NCBI GenBank assembly: GCA_016872015.1
Contig: VHBK01000004.1
Coordinates: 1 to 57,454, forward strand
DNA length: 57,454 nt
Direction of reading: 5' to 3'
Source of the DNA: Nitrososphaerota archaeon
GTDB taxonomy: Archaea; Thermoproteota; Nitrososphaeria; Nitrososphaerales; Nitrosopumilaceae
Part shown: positions 49,360 to 57,454 of the stretch, one piece after another
How positions within the stretch are numbered: position 1 is the first letter of the stretch
How the letters are laid out: every line of letters starts with the position of its first letter
The notes under the pieces: model-generated
Seen by the model: only the letters and a program-made list of their open reading frames with translations
Told to the model about the DNA's origin: nothing
The model's database searches: none
Made by a program: the position numbers and the translations under genes

Positions 49360-51498
49360 TTGCAACTAAAATCACTCACAGTTTTGATGGCGTTACTAGT
49401 TGGTAGCATGGTTGTATCTCCAGCATTTGCTGCAGTTACACCATCGACCCAAAATGTCCAAAACATTGCAAAATCTGGCGACTTTGTAACCCTGATGGGC
49501 GAAGGAATCGATCCAGACGATGACTCACTTACAATCTCTTGGGCCCAAGTCGGCGGTGAGGAAGTCGAGCTTACCCCATCAAACACAGTTGCAGAGCCAA
49601 CCTTCAAAGCACCAGAAGTAGAAAATGGCAAAGTCAAAATCTTAACCTTTGAATTAACCGTAGAAGATCCTTATGGAGAAATTGATACTGATTTAGTTAA
49701 AGTCACTATTTTACCAAGAAACCAACCACCTACTGCTGACGCAGGATCTGACCAAACAGTGGAAAAAGGCGACGAAGTCACACTTGACGGCTCTGGTTCT
49801 GACCCAGACGGTGATGCACTCACATACCACTGGTCACAAATCGATGGCCCAGTAATAGAACTGGATGACCCTTCATCACAAACACCAAGCTTTGACACCT
49901 CAAGCGTAACTAGAAGCACCGGCATTTTCAGATTCCAATTAACTGTGTTTGACGGCTTTGGAGGAATTACCAAAGACACCATGATAGTAAAAATGACTGC
50001 AGGCAAACCAACACTAATTTCTGCAGCTGCAGGTCCTGACCAAATTGTAGATGAAGGTGATACTGTACAGCTAGAAGGAACATGCGATGACAAACTGGAC
50101 AGAGAACTAACATATTCTTGGGTACAAACACTAGGTCCATTTGTGGAATTGTCTGCCAATGGTGACCCAGACCCAACATTTGTAGCACCAGAAATTCCAA
50201 ACGGCCAAATCGTTCCAACAGCATTTAGATTTACATGTCAAGCAGACGGTGGAGGAACAGCAACCGACGTTGTAATTGTTAGAGTCCGACCAGTCAACGA
50301 TGATCCACTCGCAGATGCAGGACCAGACAAGAACACAATATCAAACAGATTTGTATACTTGACAGGTTCAGGTTCTGACCCAGACGGAGATATCATCAAA
50401 TATTCCTGGAAACAAGTCGACGGCGAAGATGTGGTAGTTGCATACCCGACAAAGGGTGAAGCAAGATTCAAGGCACCAGAAGTTTCAGGCGGTGCATCAA
50501 CTGAATTAACATTTGAATTAACAGTTACTGACCCATACGGCGGCGAAGACAGCGACACCGTAACAGTAACAGTAGTATCCGATAACGTAAGAGCATCTGC
50601 TGATGCAGGTGCAGACCAAGTAGTAGACGAGCAGACCGAAGTCACACTCGCAGGCTCTGGCACTGACCCAGATAGTGAAGAGATTTCGTTTGCTTGGAAA
50701 CAAGTAGGTGGCGAGGCAGTCGAGCTATCTGACACTGAAGGAGCAGAGCCAACATTTACTGCACCTATAGTTGCAAACGGCAAAGTCAAGATACTAGTCT
50801 TTGAGCTACGAGTAGCAGATGAAAATGGCTTCCCAACCAAAGACATCACAAAAGTCACAGTATTACCAGTAAACACCCCACCAGTAGTTGATGCAGGCGA
50901 AGACCAAGAAGTAGACATTGGTGCTACGGTCTCACTTGCAGGAACTGCATCTGATGAAGATGAAGAACCACTAACATACTTGTGGAACCAAATCTCGGGC
51001 CCAGCAGTCGAACTATCAACTAGCACAGAACTAGAGACAGCATTTGTCGCTCCAAAGACCGAAGTTGACACTGTCATCACATTCCAGTTGATTGCAAACG
51101 ACAGCTCTGAAGACAGCGAACCAGACACAGTAGATATTACAGTTAAAGGAACACTAGCAAAGGCAATGACTGCATATGCAGGCAAAGACCAGCGAGTACC
51201 AGAACACTCTGAGGTAACACTCTTTGGCTCTGGCAAAGACCCACTAAAGAACAAACTCTCCTACAACTGGAGACAAGTCTCTGGTGAGCAAGTAGAACTC
51301 TCTGCAAGTGATATTGCCAAGCCATCATTCACCGCACCAGAAGTTGCAAACGGTGAAACAAAGACACTAGTCTTTAAAATCACAGTCAGCGACGGAACTG
51401 GCAGAAGTGCAAAGGACACTGTATCGGTAATCGTAGAGCCAATCAACGGCGCACCAACTGCAATTGCCAAAGTAAAGACAGTGCGAGAAGCAGTATAA
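49360..51498 (+). CDS. Secreted protein with seven PKD-type repeats
   Basis: A 712-residue acidic exported protein. A signal peptide (LTVLMALLVGSMVVSPAFAA) is followed by seven PKD/REJ-like beta-sandwich repeats of about 95 residues. Each has a form of ADAGxDQxVxxGxxVTLxG, SxDPDxDxLTYxWxQ and FELTVxDxxG (clear examples at residues about 120 and 405). After repeat seven, NGAPTAIAKVK looks like the first residues of an eighth that ends at once. There is no membrane anchor. It is probably a cell-surface or S-layer-associated protein. Start TTG at 49360. Confidence 0.87.
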   Translation: MQLKSLTVLMALLVGSMVVSPAFAAVTPSTQNVQNIAKSGDFVTLMGEGIDPDDDSLTISWAQVGGEEVELTPSNTVAEPTFKAPEVENGKVKILTFELTVEDPYGEIDTDLVKVTILPRNQPPTADAGSDQTVEKGDEVTLDGSGSDPDGDALTYHWSQIDGPVIELDDPSSQTPSFDTSSVTRSTGIFRFQLTVFDGFGGITKDTMIVKMTAGKPTLISAAAGPDQIVDEGDTVQLEGTCDDKLDRELTYSWVQTLGPFVELSANGDPDPTFVAPEIPNGQIVPTAFRFTCQADGGGTATDVVIVRVRPVNDDPLADAGPDKNTISNRFVYLTGSGSDPDGDIIKYSWKQVDGEDVVVAYPTKGEARFKAPEVSGGASTELTFELTVTDPYGGEDSDTVTVTVVSDNVRASADAGADQVVDEQTEVTLAGSGTDPDSEEISFAWKQVGGEAVELSDTEGAEPTFTAPIVANGKVKILVFELRVADENGFPTKDITKVTVLPVNTPPVVDAGEDQEVDIGATVSLAGTASDEDEEPLTYLWNQISGPAVELSTSTELETAFVAPKTEVDTVITFQLIANDSSEDSEPDTVDITVKGTLAKAMTAYAGKDQRVPEHSEVTLFGSGKDPLKNKLSYNWRQVSGEQVELSASDIAKPSFTAPEVANGETKTLVFKITVSDGTGRSAKDTVSVIVEPINGAPTAIAKVKTVREAV

Positions 51499-51527
51499 TC
51501 TGCTAACATCTTTTCAATTTTGATTAC

Positions 51528-52187
51528 TTGGATTTAGAAAAATTTCAAGACGATGTCTATACGGTAACAAACCAACTTGGCAAACACCTGGCTCCGGATG
51601 ACATCCCAAAACTGAATTTTGTGCGACAGCGACTAATAGAATTATACCAACAAAATCTAGTCAAGATAAACCACTCTGTTTTGGAGCTGATCTGCGCGGC
51701 AAATCTTGTCGCAAAGGGATTTGCAGTAGATGTGGAAAAGCCACTGACTGGCTCATTAGTGTGTGATCTGTATGCAAAAAAAGACAACAAAACCGCAATA
51801 ATAGAAATAGAGACCGGCTTTACGCCGCCGGAACATGCGCTGGATACCATTGATTACTATGTTTCTAGAATAATTAGCAAGATTGCAAGATACAGCAAGT
51901 ACTGCGACGAGTTTTCGCTGGCAACACCGGTAATTGGAATGCTGCCAATCAACAAGCTGTTTCTTAGTCCAACATCACAGCGACCGCACTCTGAAATCAA
52001 GAAAATAAAATCACTCTGTGATATGTTTTACAAAAACCCGCCGATTGAATTTGATGACATTCTAAATGCCAAGCTTGACTCGATTTACCTAATCAACATA
52101 GACAAGGGCTTTGCAAAGCAGATGGACCCAAAATCATACTATTCTCTGACTGCCGCAATACTGGAGAAAAGTGAAATTGATCTATGA
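51528..52187 (+). CDS. Possible PD-(D/E)XK nuclease-fold protein
   Basis: A 219-residue cytoplasmic protein with a TTG start. An N-terminal helical part leads to LICAANLVAKGFAVDVEKPL, then LVCDLYAKKDNKTAIIEIETG. D followed some 14 residues later by ExE within beta strands resembles the active site of PD-(D/E)XK nucleases. The rest (YYVSRIISKIARYSKYCDEF) is helical. Fold and activity are suggestions by pattern only. Family name not recalled. Confidence 0.75.
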   Translation: MDLEKFQDDVYTVTNQLGKHLAPDDIPKLNFVRQRLIELYQQNLVKINHSVLELICAANLVAKGFAVDVEKPLTGSLVCDLYAKKDNKTAIIEIETGFTPPEHALDTIDYYVSRIISKIARYSKYCDEFSLATPVIGMLPINKLFLSPTSQRPHSEIKKIKSLCDMFYKNPPIEFDDILNAKLDSIYLINIDKGFAKQMDPKSYYSLTAAILEKSEIDL

Positions 52188-52226
52188 CGCAGTCCTAAAA
52201 TATGACCACATCGTACTAAACAAAAG

Positions 52227-52346
52227 ATGATTTGCGCCAGCTGTGAAAAACACAAGCATTATGAGTGCATTGACTGCCAAAACGACCACAAAACAGAACT
52301 ATGCACATGTGATTGTCACCTGGATTCTGAAATGCACAAGCACTAG
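52227..52346 (+). CDS. 39-residue cysteine/histidine-rich zinc protein
   Basis: A very short gene: MICASCEKHKHYECIDCQND, then HKTELCTCDCHLDS and a His-Lys-His end. Seven cysteines and six histidines in 39 residues (CxxC, CxxC, CxCxC) indicate a bound zinc pair or another metal cluster, B-box-like in spacing. Its stop overlaps the convergent PAC2 gene by four bases. Possibly co-transcribed with the nuclease-like gene 40 bases upstream. Function unknown. Confidence 0.72.
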   Translation: MICASCEKHKHYECIDCQNDHKTELCTCDCHLDSEMHKH

Positions 52347-53041
52347 TAATCTACTTTCCAATCCGAGCGCAACTTTTTGTCAATCTCGCTTGCCAGCACA
52401 TCTAGTTCTTGTGTGGAACCAAAATTCTGGTATGTGAGTTTTTCAAGTGTTTTGATGATGCTTTTTGCAGCCCTGTATTGTGGTATGGAGGGCTCGTCAA
52501 TTTCGCCATAGAGGCCAATTCCGTAAATATCGTTTAGCTTTGCATATCCTAGAATCAACCCATTAAATCCAGTTATGACTGACTTTGTCGGCGTCATAAA
52601 GATATCCAGCTTTTCTAATTGTTTTGATAATTCCTGTGATGTGGTGGTGATGTAGGCTTTTGGCTCTTCGCGTATTATTCTGGGCGTGTGAAAGCCGCCA
52701 ACAGTATAGATGAACTTGACCTGGTATTTTTTTGCCACGGAAATTACATCCTGGCATAATTCATGTAGTTCTTCAGTTGTTTTTGGCTGGCCTGCCCCTC
52801 CACCAAAGATTATCAGATTTTGGCTGTACTTGTAATCCCAGCCTTCCTTTGGTATTTCTATGTGGCCTCCTCTGTCTAGGACATATGATAGTTCGGTTGA
52901 TTCTGCCCTTCTAAAGGGGGTGGTCTTTTTTGACTTGTTTAGAAAATCAATTACAATGTTTCCGACGTTTCCCATGTCTTGGAGTGCAGCTATGATCAAT
53001 GGCTTTTCTACTGCAGGCTCGGCGGTTTGTGAGAACTTCAT
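52343..53041 (-). CDS. PAC2-family protein
   Basis: A 232-residue protein of the PAC2 (proteasome assembly chaperone 2-like) family. Typical are the start EKPLIIAALQDMGNVGNIV, then LSYVLDRGGHIEIPKEG, LIIFGGGAGQPKTTEEL and IYTVGGFHTPRIIREEPK with the late FNGLILGYAKLNDIYGIGL. Archaeal members may assist proteasome assembly; this is inferred from the eukaryotic and bacterial relatives. A second proteasome-linked gene (24518-25111) is distant. Confidence 0.9.
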   Translation of the reverse strand: MKFSQTAEPAVEKPLIIAALQDMGNVGNIVIDFLNKSKKTTPFRRAESTELSYVLDRGGHIEIPKEGWDYKYSQNLIIFGGGAGQPKTTEELHELCQDVISVAKKYQVKFIYTVGGFHTPRIIREEPKAYITTTSQELSKQLEKLDIFMTPTKSVITGFNGLILGYAKLNDIYGIGLYGEIDEPSIPQYRAAKSIIKTLEKLTYQNFGSTQELDVLASEIDKKLRSDWKVDY

Positions 53042-53171
53042 ATGCTTGGGTTTTATTGATAAGCGATTAAAACTTTGGCAAAGGGCAAGCTAATCTTGGA
53101 ATAATAGTAAAATCCATTTCATTTTATGAAAAATTATCTTTGTTGAATCTGGTTTTGCTAAAATTTTTTGC

Positions 53172-53208
53172 AATCTTGATATGATCGCCGATCAATAATC
53201 TCAAGATT
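53172..53208. promoter_or_regulatory. Nested palindromes upstream of the SNF2 gene
   Basis: Outer arms AATCTTGA (53172-53179) and TCAAGATT (53201-53208) enclose a perfect inner palindrome TGATCGCCGATCA (53182-53194), extendable through TTGAT and ATCAA. It lies 42-78 bases before the ATG at 53250. This is a convincing operator shape; the binding factor is unknown. Two GATC sites occur in it. Confidence 0.5.
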
Positions 53209-53249
53209 CATAAGGGAAAAAAACAACCCAACGAAGATCAACGAGGCTT

Positions 53250-56200
53250 ATGACTAATTTCGGCACTCTAGAATATGTACTGGACAAATTCTCTGGCACG
53301 TGGAGCTGGAAGGTAACAGGCGAGCGAGCAGTCGCCATGGTATCCAGAATAATTCCCCAGGCCTGGTATGGCGACGGTGAATACGAGGCAATTGTTCCAG
53401 ACGATCCAAAAAACGTCGCACAAATCAAATGGATTATGGACAGATACCCACTAGAAATATTATCAAAGAATGTATGGCAGAAAAAACTCCCCCCGTCTGC
53501 CAAAGTAATTCCAAAAAAACCAAAAAAGACGGAACGATTACAATTGGCAAACCCAGGCAAGCAATTCAAGGGGAACTTGCTTAATTTTCAGCGAGAGGGC
53601 CTTGACTTTTTACTAAAGTCAGCTGGAAACGCGCTACTTGCAGACGAAATGGGTTTGGGCAAGTGTGTTTTGGGTGATTCTGTAATAGAGACTGGCTCTG
53701 GACCGATTCAAATTCAACAATTATGGAATGATTCCGCAATCACTGAACAAGACGGCAACGAATCATGGGCAAAACTGAACAATCCAGTTAATATCCAGAC
53801 ATTTGATAGAAAGAAAATTATTTTAAAAAAAGTCGACAAAATATTCCGACAGAAAGTCGATGAAGAAATTGTAAAACTCACATTATGGGATGGCTCTGTT
53901 ATCGAGTGTACAAAACGCCACCGATTCTTGACTGTATATGGATGGAAAAAAGCAGGAGAACTGACCATACAGGATAAAGTTGCAGTCCCGTCACAAACAC
54001 TACATGTGCCAGAAAATGATTTGACTCCAGATCTGGCAGAACTCATTGCATGGCAGCTGGCAGAAGGACATGAAAGCTTTGAGGATGGCAAATATGTGCA
54101 TGGCAGGTTCTACAATTCAGATAAAGCCATTTTAAATCGCGTAACTGCGCTTGCTGCCAAACATGGGATTATTTTGCCCATGCCAAGAAAAGACAGAACC
54201 ACGTTTGTTCTGTCCACTACAAAATTACACAAATTATTCTCAAAATATGGCTATGTTTGGGGCAAAAAATCTGCTACCAAAATAATACCTCGATCTGTTT
54301 TAGAATCTTCTCTGGAATCCCAGAAAGCGTTCATCAGTGCAATCTTTGATGCAGAGGGACACGTAGGCAAAACCCACTGCGAATTTGTCACTGCAAGCAA
54401 ATCAATCGCATTTGGAATGCAAAACATGATGCGACACTTTGGCATATGGGTTCGAATACGAATTGCAATGAAAGGTGCAACAAACGGAACCAACATCAAA
54501 AGGCCATACTATGTTTGCACATTTGGAGGAAACTCTATTGAAAGATTTGTAACTAAATTCCGATTGCAGACAACAAGAAAGCAAAAAGCACTTGAGTTAC
54601 TTGCAAGAAAGACACACAACACAAACGTAGAAGGAATTCCATCTCAGCACATAGTTCGTAAAATAGCAGACAACGGAATTTCACTTCGCTCGCTGAACTT
54701 GTTTACTCCATACAAATACACGCAAGGAATGAGCAAGAACTTGGCGTACTTGGTAATTGACAGACTGGAAAAATCAAACCACCCAGAGTTGGCGTCAGAG
54801 CTGGAGCGAATTGCAGTAGAATCGATTAATTGGTGTTCAATCAAGGACATTGGCACAAGGCACTACGCTGGATTTGTCTATGATTTATCAGTTCCACAAA
54901 CCCACAACTATGTTGTAAATGGAATCATCTCACACAACACGGTCCAGTCGTTATCATATTTGGCATCCGAGCAAAATGCATTTCCGGCACTAATTGTAGC
55001 GCCTCTAGTCACACTGCAAAACTGGCAGAGGGAAATTGAAAAATTTCTGGTGCGAAAAAGCAGAAACGGCAGACTGGTGGAAAGCGAGGCCCCAACATCT
55101 ACAATAATCAGGGTTGGCAAATCCGAGGCGCTAGAAAAATATGATTTCTATATTATTAATTATGAATTATTATACAAACGATACAAAGACCTGGCAAATC
55201 TTGGCCTCAAAACCATAGTATGTGATGAGGTGCAGAACTTGCGCTCCAAGACCACGCAAAAATATCATGCAATCAAAAAACTCGCTGCACTGGAATCTGT
55301 CAAGTATAGAATTGGCCTGTCCGGCACGCCAATCTATAACAGGGGTTCAGAGATTTGGCCAATAGTGGATATTTTGCGCCCAGGACTGCTTGGCAGTTTT
55401 AAGGAATTTTGTGAGTATTTCTGTTATGTTAACGAAAAAGGAAAGGCCATCGTTTTGGAAAACAAGCGCGAGTCCCTCCGAAACATGCTCCAAAAACACG
55501 TTATGCTTAGGCGCAAAAAAACAGACGTACTATCTGAGCTCAAAGAGAAAATCCGCTACAAGGAGATAATCGACTCTGATATCAATTATTATAACAAGGA
55601 ACTAGAAAGAATCTGGAAAAAGCTGGAAGATGAGCGCAAAGAGGCGCAAACAGCGTTTGATGCGTCAACTGCATACCAGCGGGCAATCCAAAGTGAAAGA
55701 CAAGCGGCAGGGGCTGCAAAACTCCCACACGTGATAAATTTTGTCAAAAACATAATGGAAATAGAGGAAAGTGTTGTAGTATTTTGCCACCACAAATCAA
55801 TTCACACTTTGTTGCACCAGAGTCTCTCTGAGTTCAAGCCTGCATCAATCATTGGAGGCCAGACCGACAAGCAGAGGCAAGACAGTATTGACTCGTTCCA
55901 GGGCGGCCAGACAAAACTAATGATTGCGGGACTGCGTGCAGGAAACGTTGGAATCAATTTGACTCGGGCAAAATATGTGATCTTTGCGGAACTGGACTGG
56001 AGTCCTGCAATACACCTCCAGGCTGAAGACAGACTGCACAGAATAGGCCAAAAAAATACCGTGTTTGCGTATTATCTGATTGGAAACGGAACACTAGATG
56101 AGCACGTTGCACGTGTTCTAGTGGATAAAAGCTATGAAATCGATGCAATCATGGACAACAAGGTGGAATCATTTGAGAACAAGGGTAAAGCAGAACTAAT

Positions 56201-56258
56201 TTTGGCGCAAATCCAGGACAAGGTCAAGGCAATACTACAGGCTAGTCCAGCTCAGTAG
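53250..56258 (+). CDS. SNF2-family ATPase/helicase, intein-containing precursor
   Basis: A 1002-residue precursor of a SWI2/SNF2 DNA-dependent ATPase. The N-extein (1-138) has LLNFQREGLDFLLK and ends within the Walker A motif DEMGLGK. The intein (139-563) follows. The C-extein resumes TVQSLSYLASEQ, restoring GLGKT, and has VCDEVQNLRSK (motif II), GLSGTPIYNRGSEIW (III), a linker with a coiled insert, and the second RecA domain with RAGNVGINLTRA and AEDRLHRIGQ (V and VI). The mature protein is about 577 residues, a compact type without extra domains. It likely remodels protein-DNA complexes or assists repair. Confidence 0.95.
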   Translation: MTNFGTLEYVLDKFSGTWSWKVTGERAVAMVSRIIPQAWYGDGEYEAIVPDDPKNVAQIKWIMDRYPLEILSKNVWQKKLPPSAKVIPKKPKKTERLQLANPGKQFKGNLLNFQREGLDFLLKSAGNALLADEMGLGKCVLGDSVIETGSGPIQIQQLWNDSAITEQDGNESWAKLNNPVNIQTFDRKKIILKKVDKIFRQKVDEEIVKLTLWDGSVIECTKRHRFLTVYGWKKAGELTIQDKVAVPSQTLHVPENDLTPDLAELIAWQLAEGHESFEDGKYVHGRFYNSDKAILNRVTALAAKHGIILPMPRKDRTTFVLSTTKLHKLFSKYGYVWGKKSATKIIPRSVLESSLESQKAFISAIFDAEGHVGKTHCEFVTASKSIAFGMQNMMRHFGIWVRIRIAMKGATNGTNIKRPYYVCTFGGNSIERFVTKFRLQTTRKQKALELLARKTHNTNVEGIPSQHIVRKIADNGISLRSLNLFTPYKYTQGMSKNLAYLVIDRLEKSNHPELASELERIAVESINWCSIKDIGTRHYAGFVYDLSVPQTHNYVVNGIISHNTVQSLSYLASEQNAFPALIVAPLVTLQNWQREIEKFLVRKSRNGRLVESEAPTSTIIRVGKSEALEKYDFYIINYELLYKRYKDLANLGLKTIVCDEVQNLRSKTTQKYHAIKKLAALESVKYRIGLSGTPIYNRGSEIWPIVDILRPGLLGSFKEFCEYFCYVNEKGKAIVLENKRESLRNMLQKHVMLRRKKTDVLSELKEKIRYKEIIDSDINYYNKELERIWKKLEDERKEAQTAFDASTAYQRAIQSERQAAGAAKLPHVINFVKNIMEIEESVVVFCHHKSIHTLLHQSLSEFKPASIIGGQTDKQRQDSIDSFQGGQTKLMIAGLRAGNVGINLTRAKYVIFAELDWSPAIHLQAEDRLHRIGQKNTVFAYYLIGNGTLDEHVARVLVDKSYEIDAIMDNKVESFENKGKAELILAQIQDKVKAILQASPAQ
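53664..54938 (+). mobile_element. LAGLIDADG intein in the SNF2 Walker A motif
   Basis: A 425-residue in-frame element, residues 139-563 of the precursor. It begins with Cys in CVLGDSVIETGSG (block A), has block B SVIECTKRHRF, and ends YAGFVYDLSV...HNYVVNGIISHN with the penultimate His and last Asn; the next extein residue is Thr. Two homing-endonuclease motifs are present: LAELIAWQLAEGH (about 272) and AFISAIFDAEGHVG (about 362). Splicing residues are all present, so it should splice, and with acidic residues in both DOD motifs the endonuclease may be active. Confidence 0.95.
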
Positions 56259-56811
56259 AAATTCTCTGTATTTTATCTAGGATCTCTTTAATTTTAGCAT
56301 TGTCTAGCTTGGAAGTCTGAATTTTAATTGAAATATCTTGGAGTGATTTTTCTAGTTGTGATTTTGGGTCTAGTGACTGTACCTGTAGAAATTCGTTTCC
56401 TTCCTGTGTAATCTCGCAGACTTTGATTATCTTTTCATCCTTTTTTACTGTGGTAAAAATTAACAATCCTTGTTTTCTGGCATCATCGATTTTTTCTAGT
56501 AATTGCAGCTCTTCTAGCAAATATCTTGCAATATCAGATTCCTCAAATGACTTTACCTGGAGCAGTCTTAGAATCCTGGTTTGCAGTGGAGTGTCTTTAT
56601 CCCAAAAGATCTTTTTTGCTGCATCTGTTATTCTAAATGATTCTCCGTCCAGCTGGATCAAGTTGCTTTCTTTGAGATGTGCCAGCTTGTCAAGCGTTCT
56701 ACCTACACCAAGATAGGCAAGATCCGAGCCTGCGATGTCTTGCTCATTGAATCTGTCATTGTGCGAGGCTGCCAGGTGCAAAAACGCCAAATCTATTTGG
56801 TCAATCTTCAT
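56242..56811 (-). CDS. Winged-helix-type regulator-like protein
   Basis: A 189-residue protein from the ATG at 56811 (the frame is open upstream to 56889). An N-terminal winged helix (IDQIDLAFLHLAASHNDRF; GVGRTLDKLAHLKESNLIQL; ESFRITDAAKKIFW) is followed by a second helical winged-type region (TRILRLLQVKSFEESDIARY) and a C-terminal coiled coil. It overlaps the convergent SNF2 gene by 17 bases. A palindrome lies 35 bases upstream. Target unknown. Confidence 0.8.
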   Translation of the reverse strand: MKIDQIDLAFLHLAASHNDRFNEQDIAGSDLAYLGVGRTLDKLAHLKESNLIQLDGESFRITDAAKKIFWDKDTPLQTRILRLLQVKSFEESDIARYLLEELQLLEKIDDARKQGLLIFTTVKKDEKIIKVCEITQEGNEFLQVQSLDPKSQLEKSLQDISIKIQTSKLDNAKIKEILDKIQRISTELD

Positions 56812-56845
56812 TTTTTCTCCAAAGATACTGTATAACCAAATATCA

Positions 56846-56857
56846 TTTACCGGTAAA
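56846..56857. promoter_or_regulatory. Perfect 12-bp palindrome TTTACCGGTAAA
   Basis: It lies 35-46 bases upstream of the winged-helix gene start and about 58 bases upstream of the divergent last gene. Its place and symmetry suggest an autoregulatory operator of the winged-helix protein. Confidence 0.4.
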
Positions 56858-56914
56858 CTCATGGCATCTAATTTATGTGTCCCAATCAAATCTTAATTCA
56901 AGTTGTCTGAAGAT

Positions 56915-57454
56915 ATGATAAACAAGATACTGGAAATTATCAAGTCTGGAAGGGGAGATGCTGGAAGATTAGACCACATTGTTCAGACTCTGAGACGTGG
57001 TACGCCGCTGTATTCATCAGATCAAAAATACGTTGATTCATTGTTGGGTCTAAATACTAAACCTGAACTTGATGTTTCACCACGTACTGAATCTGCCAAA
57101 ACAGAGCAAGACGATCTGCGAGAAAAGCTAGCACGAAAAGAAATCACAATTGAAGAATATGACATACTAACAGAGCTGCGCAAAAAAAGATCCACACAAA
57201 GGCCATCGTGGAGAAAAAACAAAAAACTGCACCTGATTTTATCACTGGCTCCTGGACTTGTGGGGTTACAGGGACTAGGGTATTTTCAGCTAAGAAAATA
57301 TCGATGGGGAATCGAAGTGTTGGCAGTATCTATAATTGCGGTTGCCTTGTTTTTTGCAATTCCTGCAATTCAGAGAAGCGACGAATCACTATTGCCAAGT
57401 AACACAACACTTCGCTCAATAGTGGCTGCGATTTGGTTTTCGATTCTTGGCTGG
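56915..57454 (+). CDS. SHOCT-like small membrane protein, partial at the window end
   Basis: Open from the ATG at 56915 (or TTG at 56903) through the last base, 180 codons without a stop. A polar N-half includes LARKEITIEEYDILTEL, which resembles the SHOCT motif (a short helical oligomerisation motif). Then come a basic stretch (RRP-like WRKNKKLHLIL) and at least two membrane segments (LILSLAPGLVGLQGLGYF; IEVLAVSIIAVALFFAIPAI), with a third starting at the edge. Function unknown; divergent from the winged-helix gene. Confidence 0.7.
   Translation, partial: MINKILEIIKSGRGDAGRLDHIVQTLRRGTPLYSSDQKYVDSLLGLNTKPELDVSPRTESAKTEQDDLREKLARKEITIEEYDILTELRKKRSTQRPSWRKNKKLHLILSLAPGLVGLQGLGYFQLRKYRWGIEVLAVSIIAVALFFAIPAIQRSDESLLPSNTTLRSIVAAIWFSILGW

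Noticed and set aside
50238-51254. 338-codon open frame on the minus strand inside the PKD-repeat gene
   Set aside because: Its Ser/Thr/Val-rich sequence mirrors the repeats of the plus-strand gene, has no domain logic, and lies wholly within a clear signal-peptide protein.
53042-53249. Search for a gene between PAC2 and SNF2
   Set aside because: No protein-like frame; only AT-rich promoter sequence and the nested palindromes.

Overview
The window looks like a chromosomal segment of an ammonia-oxidising archaeon (Thaumarchaeota/Nitrososphaerota, group I.1a), probably near Nitrosotenuis/Nitrosarchaeum. The evidence is archaeal information-processing genes (FEN-1 with a PIP box, TrmI, archaeal-type ArgS, proteasome beta subunit, DRG GTPase, PUA/MCT-1 protein), the thaumarchaeal cell-division protein CdvA, CofE for F420, Thi4, a secreted blue-copper protein with WW-type C-terminal repeats, many short zinc-ribbon proteins, frequent TTG/GTG starts, and moderately AT-rich DNA with TATA boxes placed for leaderless transcripts. 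No ammonia monooxygenase or rRNA lies in the window, so the genus is inference.

Layout. 0-3.5 kb: phosphoserine-phosphatase-like HAD protein, CofE, a frameshifted PHP phosphoesterase and a roadblock-like protein. 3.8-12.4 kb: a sulfur-centred neighbourhood (TusA, cysteine synthase with an apparent CTG start, thioredoxin reductase, Cys-type Thi4, siroheme sulfite/nitrite reductase overlapping a rhodanese), interrupted by a histidine kinase/receiver pair. 12.4-15.7 kb: TPR protein, a 525-residue collagen-like protein with 119 uninterrupted Gly-X-Y triplets plus a small partner, and a 33-residue Lys/Arg/Ala protein. 15.7-25.1 kb: housekeeping (DRG GTPase, phosphoglycolate phosphatase, ArgS, two receivers, TrmI, NAD(P)HX dehydratase, M20 peptidase, a beta-type proteasome subunit whose Thr1 is Ala). 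25.2-26.3 kb: a small AT-rich island with a decayed membrane-protein gene and a RelB/RelE-like pair. 26.3-35.6 kb: homoserine dehydrogenase, MsrB, a double ThyX-like protein, CdvA, AMP-forming acetyl-CoA synthetase, FEN-1. 35.65 kb: a tRNA-Ser(CGA) gene that appears to contain a 16-nt intron.

35.8-49.1 kb is rich in lineage-specific genes: a ParB-like protein, coiled-coil proteins, a 5'-truncated polysaccharide-deacetylase relative, a coiled-coil + JAMM protease + membrane zinc-ribbon gene set, a DppB/DppC permease pair without other transporter genes, a pseudo-receiver, a PIN protein, a SWIM zinc-finger protein, the cupredoxin and several membrane or secreted proteins. 49.1-53.0 kb: a GATC-dense intergenic region ahead of a seven-repeat PKD-type secreted protein, a possible PD-(D/E)XK protein, a 39-residue zinc protein and a PAC2 protein. 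53.2-56.3 kb: a SNF2 ATPase interrupted within its Walker A motif by a 425-residue LAGLIDADG intein, preceded by nested palindromes. The window ends inside a small membrane-protein gene.

How the parts fit: sulfite reductase would supply sulfide for cysteine synthase, and TusA, rhodanese, TrxB and Thi4 would distribute or use reduced sulfur. Homoserine dehydrogenase, the phosphatases and CofE serve core biosynthesis. The strongest candidates for something little described are the intracellular-looking collagen-like operon, the coiled-coil/JAMM/zinc-ribbon gene set, the 17-bp GTTTGTT-n3-AACAAAC promoter-proximal motif, and the GATC-dense control region. No intergenic stretch without a gene or pseudogene exceeds about 300 bases.
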